64,000 nt of DNA from Kitasatospora viridis (GTDB lineage Bacteria > Actinomycetota > Actinomycetes > Streptomycetales > Streptomycetaceae): NCBI RefSeq assembly GCF_007829815.1, contig NZ_VIWT01000006.1, forward strand, positions 549,437 to 613,436. Direction: 5' to 3'. Within the stretch, counting starts at the first letter, position 1, and the number at the start of each line of letters is the position of its first letter. Positions 42,410 to 50,911 of the stretch are shown here, one piece after another. Under the pieces are notes generated by a model. It had not been told where the DNA came from and ran no database searches. It saw only the letters and a list, made by a program, of their open reading frames with translations. The translations under genes and the position numbers were made by a program.

Positions 42410-43723
42410 ATGGGCGAGCAGGACATCCCGGGTCACCCGGCACCGCAATCGTTCGACGAGGAGCTGGCCCGGTTCGCCGAGGACCTGCGCCACCTGCGCA
42501 TCTCGTGCGGGAACCCGTCACTGCGCGAGTTGGAGAAGCAAGCGCCGCCCGGGCGCCCGCTCTCGGCCTCCGCGCTCAGCGAGGCCTTCAACGGCCGCCG
42601 CCTGCCGCGCCTGGACTTCCTCGTGGCCGTGGTCCGCACCCTCCTGGCCATCGAGGAGGCCCGTCCCGTCCGTGACGGCGACGCCCGGATCGAGACCTGG
42701 CGCGTCCGCTGGCAGGAGATGGAGCGCCTGCGCCAGCGTGCCGTCAGCTCCCGTGCCCGAACCGGCCCGAACGGAACCCCGCAGGCCCCGACGGCCCAGG
42801 TTGACGGGCCGTCAGTGGGCTGGACGGCAGTGGGCCGGGCGGCAGGGGACTGGACGGCAGGGGACGGTGCGCCCCGGCGCGGGGCCCGTCCGCGCCTCCA
42901 GCGCGGCCAGGACACGATGATCCGGCTGTCGATGACCTTGGTGGAGACCACCTTCGGCAGCACCAAGGAACTCCAGGTCGACACGGCCGTCACCTGCACC
43001 GCCTGCTGGGGCGAGGGCGCGGCTCCCGGCACCACCGCGCAGGCCTGTGACGTGTGCCGCGGCGAGGGCGAGGTCTCCCAGGCGACCCGGTCCTTCCTGG
43101 GCCAGGTCATGGTCCCCGGCCCGTGCTCGCAGTGCCAGGGCTCGGGCACCGTGGTGCCGACCCCGTGCCCCGAGTGCGCGGGCGACGGCCGGGTCCGGGC
43201 CCGCCGCACCCTGACCGTCAAGATCCCGGCGGGCGTGGACAACGGCACCCGGATCCAGCTGGCCGGCGAGGGCGACGCCGGCCCGGGCGGCGGCCCCGCC
43301 GGTGACCTCTACGTGGAGGTCGTCGAGATCCCCCACGAGCTCTTCCAGCGCCACGGCGACGACCTGCACTGCACGGTGACCATTCCGATGACCGCCGCCA
43401 TCCTCGGCACCCGGCTGTCGCTGCCGACGCTGGACGGCCCGGAGGAGCTGGAGATCCCTCCCGGCACCCAGTCGGGCCACGCCATGGTGCTGCACGGCCG
43501 CGGGGCTGCCCGCTTGCGTCGGGGAGGCCGGGCCGACCTCCTGGTGCACGTCGAGGTGGCCACGCCCACCACGATCGACAGTGCGCAGGCGGAACTGGTC
43601 CGGCGCCTGGCCGCACTGCGCGGCGAGGAGACGCCCTCCGGCACCTTCGTCCCCGGTCGACCCGGACCGTCCGCCCGGTCCGGACCGTCCGCCCGGCCCG
43701 GGGACGCTTCCGACGCCCGTTGA
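42410..43723 (+). CDS. HTH-DnaJ hybrid: DNA-binding domain fused to DnaJ zinc-finger/C-terminal domains, no J domain
   Basis: A 437-residue protein; ATG at 42410 after GGGGGGAGCG. Residues about 33-82 form the HTH seen at the N-terminus of many streptomycete signalling proteins (NPSLRELEKQA, ASALSEAFNGRRLPRLDFLV). A disordered linker (115-165) leads to the DnaJ substrate-binding domain (170-195 and 262-405). This is interrupted by a complete four-motif zinc finger: CTACWGEG (196), CDVCRGEG (213), CSQCQGSG (239) and CPECAGDG (253). The J domain with its HPD motif is absent, so it should not stimulate DnaK in the usual way. A regulator that senses unfolded protein or redox/zinc is an inference. 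Confidence 0.88.
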   Translation: MGEQDIPGHPAPQSFDEELARFAEDLRHLRISCGNPSLRELEKQAPPGRPLSASALSEAFNGRRLPRLDFLVAVVRTLLAIEEARPVRDGDARIETWRVRWQEMERLRQRAVSSRARTGPNGTPQAPTAQVDGPSVGWTAVGRAAGDWTAGDGAPRRGARPRLQRGQDTMIRLSMTLVETTFGSTKELQVDTAVTCTACWGEGAAPGTTAQACDVCRGEGEVSQATRSFLGQVMVPGPCSQCQGSGTVVPTPCPECAGDGRVRARRTLTVKIPAGVDNGTRIQLAGEGDAGPGGGPAGDLYVEVVEIPHELFQRHGDDLHCTVTIPMTAAILGTRLSLPTLDGPEELEIPPGTQSGHAMVLHGRGAARLRRGGRADLLVHVEVATPTTIDSAQAELVRRLAALRGEETPSGTFVPGRPGPSARSGPSARPGDASDAR

Positions 43724-43778
43724 GGGACCGGAGGCCGCTTGGGCTTCCAGCCGTGACGGCGATCCTGCCCCGGTCGCC

Positions 43779-43988
43779 TCAGCTGGTGGCCCGGGTGACG
43801 GTACCGAGCACGTTGCCGACCAGGCCCAGGAGCATGTGGCCCCAGGAGGTCGAGGCGATGAGGACGCCGAACACGACGCACGTGAACGCGGTCAGCCGCT
43901 CATTGACGCGGCTGCGGGCCTCGGTGCGCCGGCCCAGCAGCAGGAAGATGACGATTGCGAGGAACACACTCGTGCTGACCGACAGCAT
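43779..43988 (-). CDS. Small two-helix membrane protein
   Basis: A 69-residue protein with hydrophobic segments at about 6-18 (VFLAIVIFLLLG) and 35-63 (FTCVVFGVLIASTSWGHMLL), joined by a basic loop (RRTEARSRVNERL). ATG at 43988 has an AGGAG site at good spacing. It resembles small membrane proteins common in actinomycetes; no function is known to me. It converges with the HTH-DnaJ gene. Confidence 0.65.
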   Translation of the reverse strand: MLSVSTSVFLAIVIFLLLGRRTEARSRVNERLTAFTCVVFGVLIASTSWGHMLLGLVGNVLGTVTRATS

Positions 43989-44203
43989 GCCGCCCACTCC
44001 TGACGCACTGATTGTCCATGCGGCGGCCACGCGCCCGTCACCCCCGCCCCTGTGAGTGAGCATGACATAACGACCCGTCACGGGGTGGGGGTTCGACGAA
44101 CTCGGGCGACAGCCACCGCCTCCGGGGTCCGCGTCCTCGTCCGCGCACCGGTGCCACGGCACGACCCCGGAGCGCGGCTACCGGAACCGCACCTGCCCGC
44201 CCG

Positions 44204-44737
44204 TCAGAAGTGCCACACCTGGGAGAAGTCGCTCGGGTTGCAGGCGGCGACCGACAGGTAGGTGCCCGGGCCGTTGGACTTCAGGCACTGCCCGGTCGCG
44301 ACGTTCTGCAGCACGCTCCAGCCGTTGTTGCTGTAGTACTTGTGCCACCGCTGGTTGGCGGGCAGCGCGCCGCCGTTGGCGGCGTTGAAGTCGGTGCCCG
44401 GGCCGGCGTCCCAGATCTGCACCGTGCCGCTCGCGACGTCCAGGTCGAGGACCTTGCCGGAGGTGCCGGGCAGCAGGGCGAAGGTGTCACCGTCGAAGCC
44501 GTACCAGCCCACCGACTGCGCCCCGGAGTAGTTGGTCCCGTAGGTGCCCACCCGGGTGCCGTCGGCCTGGCCGTTCGCCTGCACGTCGAGGCTGCTGTCC
44601 TGGTAGGCGTAGTTGCTGACGGACGGGGTGGCGCCCGTGCTGGAGCCCAGACCGTCGGCCTGGGCGGTGCCGGTGGCGGCCCCGGCGAGGCACACGGTGG
44701 TGACGGCCGCCACGGCGGCTGCGCGGACGATGGACAT
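44204..44737 (-). CDS. Secreted ricin-like beta-trefoil protein
   Basis: A 177-residue exported protein. The signal peptide (MSIVRAAAVAAVTTVCLAGA) is cleaved near AQA-D. The mature domain reads as a small trefoil or RICIN-like fold: GKVLDLDVASGTVQIWDAG, ANQRWHKYYSNNGWSVLQNV and the end CNPSDFSQVWHF with a Q-x-W. Probable sugar binding without catalysis. ATG at 44737 follows GGAGG. It is the second stand-alone lectin in the window besides 6009-6797. Confidence 0.8.
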   Translation of the reverse strand: MSIVRAAAVAAVTTVCLAGAATGTAQADGLGSSTGATPSVSNYAYQDSSLDVQANGQADGTRVGTYGTNYSGAQSVGWYGFDGDTFALLPGTSGKVLDLDVASGTVQIWDAGPGTDFNAANGGALPANQRWHKYYSNNGWSVLQNVATGQCLKSNGPGTYLSVAACNPSDFSQVWHF

Positions 44738-45106
44738 GGATGGCCTCCAGGAGGTGGGGTGTCCGGGACGGCGTCCCGGACTGGTCGTCAACCTCGCGCA
44801 GGGCGTTCAACAGCCCATGGACACGCCCGCTGAGAACGCCAGGCCGACGGCGCCGGCCCTGGACAGCTGGATTCCCCCGTCGCCCCGACGTGTCCGGGGC
44901 GCGTGGGCTGCGCCGGGCGGGTGGTGGCCGGTGCTCCGTCAGGTCCGGTGCCGGGAGGCGCGTGTCGGGCTTCGCACGCCGGACGGTCCGGTAGATGGCA
45001 TGGTGGTGTGCCGCAGGCAGGCTGCCGGCGCGCGCCGGTCCGGTTCCACCGGGGGCGGGCGGCGCGGCCCGCCACCCGAAGTGACCGATGAGGAGAAGGC
45101 ACCGTC

Positions 45107-45406
45107 TTGGCAACCGATTACGACGCCCCGCGCGACCGTGGCGACGAGAGCACCGACGACAGCATCGAGGCGCTGAAGAGCCAGCGAGAGGACAAGCAGA
45201 GTTCCGCCGTCGATGTCGATACCGAGGCCGTCGAGGGCCTCGAACTGCCGGGCGCCGACCTGTCCGGCGAAGAACTCACCGTCCGGGTCGTCCCCCTGCA
45301 GCAGGACGAGTTCACCTGCATGACCTGCTTCCTGGTGCACCACCGCACCCAGTTGGCCGGTGAGGACAAGAACGGCCAGCCGATCTGCGTCGACTGCGCG
45401 TCCTGA
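45107..45406 (+). CDS. DUF4193 family protein
   Basis: A 99-residue protein that starts with TTG at 45107 (MATDYDAPR, the usual DUF4193 N-terminus), 12 bp after GAGGAGAAGG. The acidic N-terminal half precedes a four-Cys zinc-binding-like end: FTCMTCFLVHH and ICVDCAS. DUF4193 proteins are conserved across actinobacteria; their function is not established. A perfect hairpin terminator follows directly. Confidence 0.92.
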   Translation: MATDYDAPRDRGDESTDDSIEALKSQREDKQSSAVDVDTEAVEGLELPGADLSGEELTVRVVPLQQDEFTCMTCFLVHHRTQLAGEDKNGQPICVDCAS

Positions 45407-45432
45407 CGGTCGGGCCCCGCGGGGCCCGACCG
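45407..45432 (+). terminator. Perfect hairpin terminator after DUF4193 gene
   Basis: CGGTCGGGCCCC pairs perfectly with 45421-45432 around a 2-nt GC centre, directly after the stop codon. Confidence 0.85.
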
Positions 45433-45783
45433 TTCGGCGGCGCCGGTCCGAACCGGGCGCCGCTGTAGCGGGCGGGGCGACCGGACCGGGCACCGGGCCT
45501 GGTGGGCGCCGAGCACGACGATCGTGCCGCCGTCCACCAGCTGCCAGGTGGGCACGACCTCGCAGCAGTCCGGGGTCCGGGGCCGGCGCGGCTCGACGCC
45601 GTCCGGTCCTCCCGGTCGGGCCGGTCGGTCGTGCGGTCCCGGTCGTTGCGGCGGGTCCTGGCCATCGCCGTCCCGATCGAACCGGTCGTCCCGGCCGGTC
45701 GGCTCGCCTTGACGGGCCGTCAGGTCCCGGTACGGGGTACATCCCCCGGGCCGGCCGGCCGACCGCGCCGTGCCCCCGGTGGC
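45433..45783. other. Intergenic region
   Basis: This stretch of 351 bp separates the DUF4193 terminator from the 3' end of the kinase-partner gene. It contains a copy of the recurring TGACGGGCCGTCA dyad (45709-45724) and no convincing gene. Confidence 0.5.
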
Positions 45784-46611
45784 TCAGCCGCAGGCGTAGG
45801 TGAACGTGGTCGCGGCGGTGCGCGGGGTGGGGCTGAGGACGTCGAGTGTCGCGGTGGCGGTCATGCTGCCCTTGCCCTCGAAGGTCCAGCGCAGCACCAC
45901 GTCGGTGTGGCGGCTGCCCCTGGCGACGGTCTGGGTCAGGTCGGCCGACACCGTCCCGTCGCTGCGGTGCCACCGGTAGGTGACGGTGCCCGAGCCGCCG
46001 TTGGTGTCCAGCGTCCCGGTCACGACCGCCGTGCTGTCGCAGCCCTGGGCGGCGGTGCTGCTCCGTACCGACAGGCCGGTCACGGTGAGCGGGTGCGGCC
46101 GCCACTGCCAGAGGAGGAACGCCAGCACGGCGAGCAGGATCAGCACCGGGACCAGCCAGCGCTTGAACCGACGCCCGGCCGGCTTCCCGCTGGCGGACCC
46201 GGACTCCTCGTCCCCCTGCCAGAGGGCGGCCACCCGCGGCGGCACTTCCACCGCGGCGGCCGGGACGCCGGGGCCGAACCGGCGCAGCCCCTCCTCGCCG
46301 CCGGGCCGGTCGCCCCCGGGCAGTTCGGCGGTGGCCGAAAGGCTCGCGGTCACCGACGACAGCGCGGGCGCGGGGGAGGCAGCGGGCTTCCGCAACTGCA
46401 CCGTCGGGGCGGGCGGCTGGTCCTGGCCCTGCGGCAGTTCGACGGTGATCGCGGAGTCGGTGAGTTCGACGGTGGCTGCCGTGGTTCCGGAGTCGGGGAG
46501 TTCGAGGGTGACTGCGGTTCCGGGCAGCTCGACGGTGGTGCCGGGAGCGGGCAGTTCGACGGTGGCCCCGCTGTCGGGGAGCTGGACGGTCGGGTCCTGA
46601 GGCGTGGTCAT
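45784..46611 (-). CDS. Membrane protein with Ig-like extracellular domain, kinase-linked
   Basis: A 275-residue single-pass protein. The cytosolic N-terminus (1-145) is Thr/Pro-rich with repeated TVELPxxG units. A basic stop (GRRFKRW) precedes a membrane helix (WLVPVLILLAVLAFLLWQW, about 150-168). The extracellular part (about 172-275) is an Ig-like beta domain with a probable disulfide (AAQGCDSTAV to FTYACG). It lies directly downstream of the Ser/Thr kinase gene on the same strand. The Thr-rich cytosolic repeats make it a good candidate kinase substrate or partner (inference). ATG at 46611 has AAGGAAG. Confidence 0.75.
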   Translation of the reverse strand: MTTPQDPTVQLPDSGATVELPAPGTTVELPGTAVTLELPDSGTTAATVELTDSAITVELPQGQDQPPAPTVQLRKPAASPAPALSSVTASLSATAELPGGDRPGGEEGLRRFGPGVPAAAVEVPPRVAALWQGDEESGSASGKPAGRRFKRWLVPVLILLAVLAFLLWQWRPHPLTVTGLSVRSSTAAQGCDSTAVVTGTLDTNGGSGTVTYRWHRSDGTVSADLTQTVARGSRHTDVVLRWTFEGKGSMTATATLDVLSPTPRTAATTFTYACG

Positions 46612-46730
46612 GGGTCTTCCTTGCGGCTGGGTTGCGCCGGCCAGTGCGGTGCGGGTGCCCGGGGCGCGAGGTGACGCGGCGCGGCCGGGGCCCGGCGGGG
46701 CGCCGGCGTGGTGGTTCGGTCGGAAGGGTG

Positions 46731-48503
46731 TCAGCGGGGCGGGTTGCACAGGTAGGCGGCGACCTCCTGGTAGCCGCCCTGGCCCCGGGCGGCGGCCGGG
46801 CTGGTGCCGACCTGGAGACCCCAGTAGCTCGCGTTGTCCGCGAAGACGTGGCTGACCGGGAAGCTGAAGCTGCGCTGCCCCTTGGCGAGGGCGTACGCCT
46901 GGGTGGCGACCACCGTGCGGGTGGTGCCGCCGTCCACCCAGCTGACCGTCAGCGTTCCGGCGGCGGCGCCGTCCGTGGTGACCGTGACCGTGCCGCTGGT
47001 GCCGTAGTTCCCGTAGCAGCCGTAGCCGGAGACGGCCACGGTGAGGACCCGCAGCACGGCGGCGGGGGAGGGGCTGGCGGCGGCCGAGGTCGGAGCGGCC
47101 GTCGGCGGGCCGCTCGGCGCGGCGGTGGGCGGCGTGCCGGGCGCAGTGGCCACCGGTACCGCCGGGGTGCTGGGCGCGGGGCGGGCCGTGCCGGTGCCGG
47201 GTTCGGGCGTGACCTTGGCCGGCGTACTCGCCGAGGCGAGGGCGGACGCGGACGCCGAGGCGGTGGCGGACGGCGTGGCGGAGGCGGAGCCGGTCGGGCT
47301 CGCGGTCGCGCCGGGGACCGGGGCGGCGGTGTCGGCGACGGGGGCGAGCGTGGTGGTCAGCTCCGGGGCGGGGGCGTTCACGGTGGTCGTGCCCGCGGCG
47401 CCCGGCCCCTCGGCGAGGGCGGTCCCGACCAGCGCCCCGCCCAGCAGTGCCACGCCCACCGCGCCCGCCACCAGCTTGGAGCGCCGGCCCGGTCGGCGGC
47501 GCGGCGCGGGCAGCCGGTCGGCGGCCGGGTCGGCGGGCAGCGCGTCCGGCGGTGCGGCGCCGAGCACGGTGGTGGCCAGTGCCGTGGTGCCGGCCGGTGC
47601 CGCGCCGCCGGAGGGCAGCAGCGCCAGCGGCAGCAGTGCGACCAGGGCGGCCAGGCCGTCGCGGCCGCGCTCCTGCCAGTCGGCGCCGTAGCCCGCGCCC
47701 GCCAGCTCCTCCAACTGCTCGACCATCGCGGCCGCGTCCGCCGGCCGCTCCTGCGGCGTCTTGGCCAGGCCGGCCCGGACCAGCGCCCGCACCGGCTCGG
47801 GCACCAGCTCGTCCGGGATCGGGGCCTCGGTGTGCTTGATGGCCAACTCCGTCGGCGTGGCGCCGTTGTAGGGCCGGGAGCCGGTCAGGCACTCGAAGAA
47901 GGTGACGGTGGCCGCGTACACGTCGGCCGACGGCGCGGCCGGCTTGCCCGCCCACTGCTCGGGGGCCATGTACATCGGCGTGCCCGCGATGCTGCCCTTG
48001 CGGCCGTCGCGCAACGCGACGCCGAAGTCCACCAACTTGGATGCGCCGTCCGCGGTGACCAGCACGTTCTCCGGCTTGTAGTCCCGGTGCACCACCCCGG
48101 CCCGGTGCGCGGCGGCCAGGCCCAGCAGCGAGCCCTTGAGCACCACCAACGCGGCCTGCGGCGAGGTGGTGCCCGCCTGGCGCAGCAGCGCCCGCAGGGA
48201 CAGGCCCTCGACCACCTCCATCACGATCGCGGCGCCCCGGGGACCCTCGACGTACTCGTAGAACCGGGTGACGTGCGGCGAGCGCAGCGCGCCGAGCAGT
48301 TCGGCCTCGGCACGGAACCTGGTGGTGTCCTCGACCGCCGCGCTCAGGTACTTGACCGCCACCCGGGTACCGGTCGCCTCGTGCCGGGCCAGCACCACGC
48401 GTCCGCTGCCCCCGGATCCGAGCTCGCGCTCGTGGGTGTAGCCGGGCAGCGTCCACTGGCCGTCGGCCGGGTCCTGTCTGTGCTGGGTCGGGCTGTTCAT
48501 CAT
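46731..48503 (-). CDS. Eukaryotic-type Ser/Thr protein kinase with extracellular domain
   Basis: A 590-residue membrane kinase. The kinase domain (about 22-275) has a glycine loop GSGGSGRVVLA, a VAVKYL lysine, the catalytic loop HRDYKPENVL, DFGVAL, and APE in MYMAPEQW. A juxtamembrane region and one membrane helix (about 347-368, SKLVAGAVGVALLGGALVG) follow. After a long Ala/Ser/Thr/Pro stalk there is a C-terminal extracellular beta domain with paired Cys (VSGYGCYGNYGTSG, AAYLCNPPR). No PASTA repeats are present, so the ligand differs from PknB-type peptidoglycan sensing. The adjacent downstream gene encodes a membrane protein with a similar outer domain. Confidence 0.93.
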   Translation of the reverse strand: MMNSPTQHRQDPADGQWTLPGYTHERELGSGGSGRVVLARHEATGTRVAVKYLSAAVEDTTRFRAEAELLGALRSPHVTRFYEYVEGPRGAAIVMEVVEGLSLRALLRQAGTTSPQAALVVLKGSLLGLAAAHRAGVVHRDYKPENVLVTADGASKLVDFGVALRDGRKGSIAGTPMYMAPEQWAGKPAAPSADVYAATVTFFECLTGSRPYNGATPTELAIKHTEAPIPDELVPEPVRALVRAGLAKTPQERPADAAAMVEQLEELAGAGYGADWQERGRDGLAALVALLPLALLPSGGAAPAGTTALATTVLGAAPPDALPADPAADRLPAPRRRPGRRSKLVAGAVGVALLGGALVGTALAEGPGAAGTTTVNAPAPELTTTLAPVADTAAPVPGATASPTGSASATPSATASASASALASASTPAKVTPEPGTGTARPAPSTPAVPVATAPGTPPTAAPSGPPTAAPTSAAASPSPAAVLRVLTVAVSGYGCYGNYGTSGTVTVTTDGAAAGTLTVSWVDGGTTRTVVATQAYALAKGQRSFSFPVSHVFADNASYWGLQVGTSPAAARGQGGYQEVAAYLCNPPR

Positions 48504-49102
48504 CGGGCTCTCTGCTCGTCGGTGCCGCCGGCCGGGGCCGACGGTGCCGTCAGGGGTGTGGTGGCGGGCCGTCAGCGGCGCACGCCCGCAGGCTCCGCGC
48601 CGTCGGGCGGCTCGGGTCCGCGGCAGTGCCTGCGACGTGCGCCGCGGGGCTCCGGGTTCCCGGTGCGCACCGATCGCAGGTCACGATTCGAGTGCTTCGC
48701 ACATCCGGGCGTTTCCTTCGTATGCGGGCCGGTCGGGCGGCCTGCGGCGGACCGTACGACGTGCGTCCGGGCGGCGGAACAGCCGGAACTCTACTCAACG
48801 GGCGGACCGGGCGCGCCGCCCCGGGTGGCCACGGCGCCGTCCGCGCGGCGCGCTACCAGGTGGGGCGCCGTGCCCGCCGGGTTCTTCGCCCACGACCCAG
48901 GCAGCGCCGCGGTGCTGACGGGGCGGCGGTCGCACCGGGAGGGCGGGCGTCAGGACGGGCGGACGCTCGGCCTGGCCACCGGTGGCTCGCGGTGCGCGTC
49001 GTGGGTCGCCTCGATGCTCACGGCACCCGCTTCCTGACGGTTCGTCCGCCCGTCCCGCCCGGCGTCCTGCCGGCAGTACGCGCCCGTTGAAGTCACAGGT
49101 TT
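48504..49102. other. Long intergenic region between kinase and phospholipase genes
   Basis: About 600 bp divergent between the kinase and phospholipase genes. Open frames exist but have mixed composition and no ribosome sites. It should contain the kinase promoter and the start of the phospholipase control region. Confidence 0.5.
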
Positions 49103-49135
49103 CTTTCAGGTAGCTTTCAGAATCGTTCATGTGAA
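49103..49135 (+). promoter_or_regulatory. Pho-box-like direct repeats upstream of phospholipase D
   Basis: Three repeats share a T-T-C-A core: CTTTCAGGTAG, CTTTCAGAATC and GTTCATGTGAA. The cores are spaced 11 and 10 bp. The shape resembles PhoP direct-repeat units of streptomycetes (GTTCA-type). The last unit overlaps a GTG, arguing that translation starts further downstream. Confidence 0.4.
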
Positions 49136-49163
49136 CAAACGTCAAACACCTGAAGGAATCCTG

Positions 49164-50867
49164 TTGCTCCGTCAGCCGACCCGCCGACTGGGCCAGATGG
49201 CGTCCGCCGCCCTGGCCACCACCCTCCTCGCCGCCGTCCCGGCCGCCCCCGCCTTCGCGGACCCCACCGCCCCGGCCGCTCCCGCGGGCTCTACCGCCCC
49301 GGCTGCTCCCGCAGGCTCCACCGCGCCGTCGGGTGTCGCGCCCGCCGACCGGACCCCGTACCTGGACGCGGTGGAGCAGACGCTGCGCCAGGTCTCGCCG
49401 GGCCTGGAGGGCACGGTCTGGCAGCGGACCACCGGCAACACTCTCGACGCGCCCGCCGGCGACCCGGGCGGTTGGCTGCTGCAGACGCCGGGCTGCTGGG
49501 GCGACCCGGCCTGCACCGACCGTCCCGGCACCCGGCGGCTGCTGGACCGGATGACCGGCACGATCGCCACCGCGACCCGCACGGTCGACATCTCCTCGCT
49601 CGCGCCGTTCCCCAACGGTGCCTTCGAGGACGCCATCGTGGCCGGTCTCAAGACGGCCGTGGCGAACGCGGGCGGCAGGCGGATCCAGGTGCGGATCCTG
49701 GTCGGCGCGGCCCCGCTGTACAACGTCACCGCGCTGCCCACCCGCTACCGCGACGAGCTGCTCGGCAGGCTCGGCGACGCGGCCGGCGGCATCACGCTCA
49801 CCGTCGCCTCGATGACCACCGCCCGGACGGCGTTCTCCTGGAACCACTCCAAGCTGCTGGTGGTGGACGGGCAGCGGGTGATCACCGGCGGCATCAACGG
49901 CTGGAAGGACGACTACCTCGACACCACCCACCCGGTCTCGGACGTCGACCTCGCGCTGGAAGGCCCGGCCGCCGGCACGGCCGGCCGCTACCTGGACCGC
50001 CTCTGGGACTGGACCTGCCGCAACACCGGCCCGCTCTCGGCCGCCTGGTTCGCCGCCTCCGACGGCGCCGCCTGCGACCCGACACTGGAGCAGGACGCCA
50101 ACCCGGCGCCCGCCCCCGCGCCCGGCGGCATCCCGGTCCTGGCGATCGGCGGGCTCGGCGTCGGCGTGCAGGCCGCGGACCCGGCCTCGGACTACCGGTT
50201 CACCCCGGTCACCGCCCCGGACGTCCGCTGCGGCCCGATCGGCGTGCACGACTACACCAACGCCGACCGCGACTACGCCACCGCCAACCCGGAGGAGGCC
50301 GCGCTGCGCGCCCTGGTGGCCGGCGCCACCAGCCACATCGAGATCTCCCAGCAGGACCTGAACGGCACCTGCCCGCCGATGCCGCGCTACGACGTCAGGC
50401 TGTACGACACCCTGGCGGCCAAGCTGGCGGCCGGCGTCAAGGTGCGGATCGTGGTCAGCGACCCCGCCAACCGGGGCGCAGTCGGCAGCGGCGGGTACTC
50501 GCAGATCAAGTCGCTCGACGAGGTCAGCGGCACGCTGCTGAACCACCTGATCGCGTTGACCGGCAGCGCCGGGGCCGCGCACTCGGCGATGTGCCAGAAC
50601 CTGCAGCTGGCCCCCTTCCGTGCCGCCGCCGCCCCGACCTGGGCCGACGGCCACCCGTACGCGCTGCACCACAAGCTGGTCTCGGTCGACGGCTCGGCGT
50701 TCTTCATCGGCTCCAAGAACCTCTACCCGGCCTACCTCCAGGACTTCGGCTACATCGTCGAGGACCCCACCGCGGCCGGGCAGCTGGACGCCGACCTGCT
50801 GGCCCCGCAGTGGCAGTACTCGCAGGCCGCGGCGACCTTCGACTACACCCGCGGCCTGTGCGGCTGA
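49164..50867 (+). CDS. Secreted phospholipase D-like protein (two HKD motifs)
   Basis: A 567-residue exported phosphodiesterase of the PLD superfamily. The signal peptide (MASAALATTLLAAVPAAPAF region) is followed by two tandem repeats of TAPAAPAGS. Two H-x-K-x4-D active-site motifs are seen: WNHSKLLVVDGQRVITGG in the first half and LHHKLVSVDGSAFFIGSKN near the end, as in classical streptomycete PLDs. TTG at 49164, 6 nt after GAAGGA, is preferred. A GTG at 49131 is possible but lacks a ribosome site and overlaps the Pho-like repeats. It probably releases phosphate or head-groups from phospholipids outside the cell. Confidence 0.9.
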   Translation: MLRQPTRRLGQMASAALATTLLAAVPAAPAFADPTAPAAPAGSTAPAAPAGSTAPSGVAPADRTPYLDAVEQTLRQVSPGLEGTVWQRTTGNTLDAPAGDPGGWLLQTPGCWGDPACTDRPGTRRLLDRMTGTIATATRTVDISSLAPFPNGAFEDAIVAGLKTAVANAGGRRIQVRILVGAAPLYNVTALPTRYRDELLGRLGDAAGGITLTVASMTTARTAFSWNHSKLLVVDGQRVITGGINGWKDDYLDTTHPVSDVDLALEGPAAGTAGRYLDRLWDWTCRNTGPLSAAWFAASDGAACDPTLEQDANPAPAPAPGGIPVLAIGGLGVGVQAADPASDYRFTPVTAPDVRCGPIGVHDYTNADRDYATANPEEAALRALVAGATSHIEISQQDLNGTCPPMPRYDVRLYDTLAAKLAAGVKVRIVVSDPANRGAVGSGGYSQIKSLDEVSGTLLNHLIALTGSAGAAHSAMCQNLQLAPFRAAAAPTWADGHPYALHHKLVSVDGSAFFIGSKNLYPAYLQDFGYIVEDPTAAGQLDADLLAPQWQYSQAAATFDYTRGLCG

Positions 50868-50911
50868 CGACCCGCCGGGCGGTCTCGGCGACGAGGTAGG
50901 CGTCGCCCCGG

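Noticed and set aside
45433..45783. Open frames on both strands after the DUF4193 terminator
   Set aside because: Arg/Pro/Ser-rich composition and no ribosome site; they are likely non-coding.
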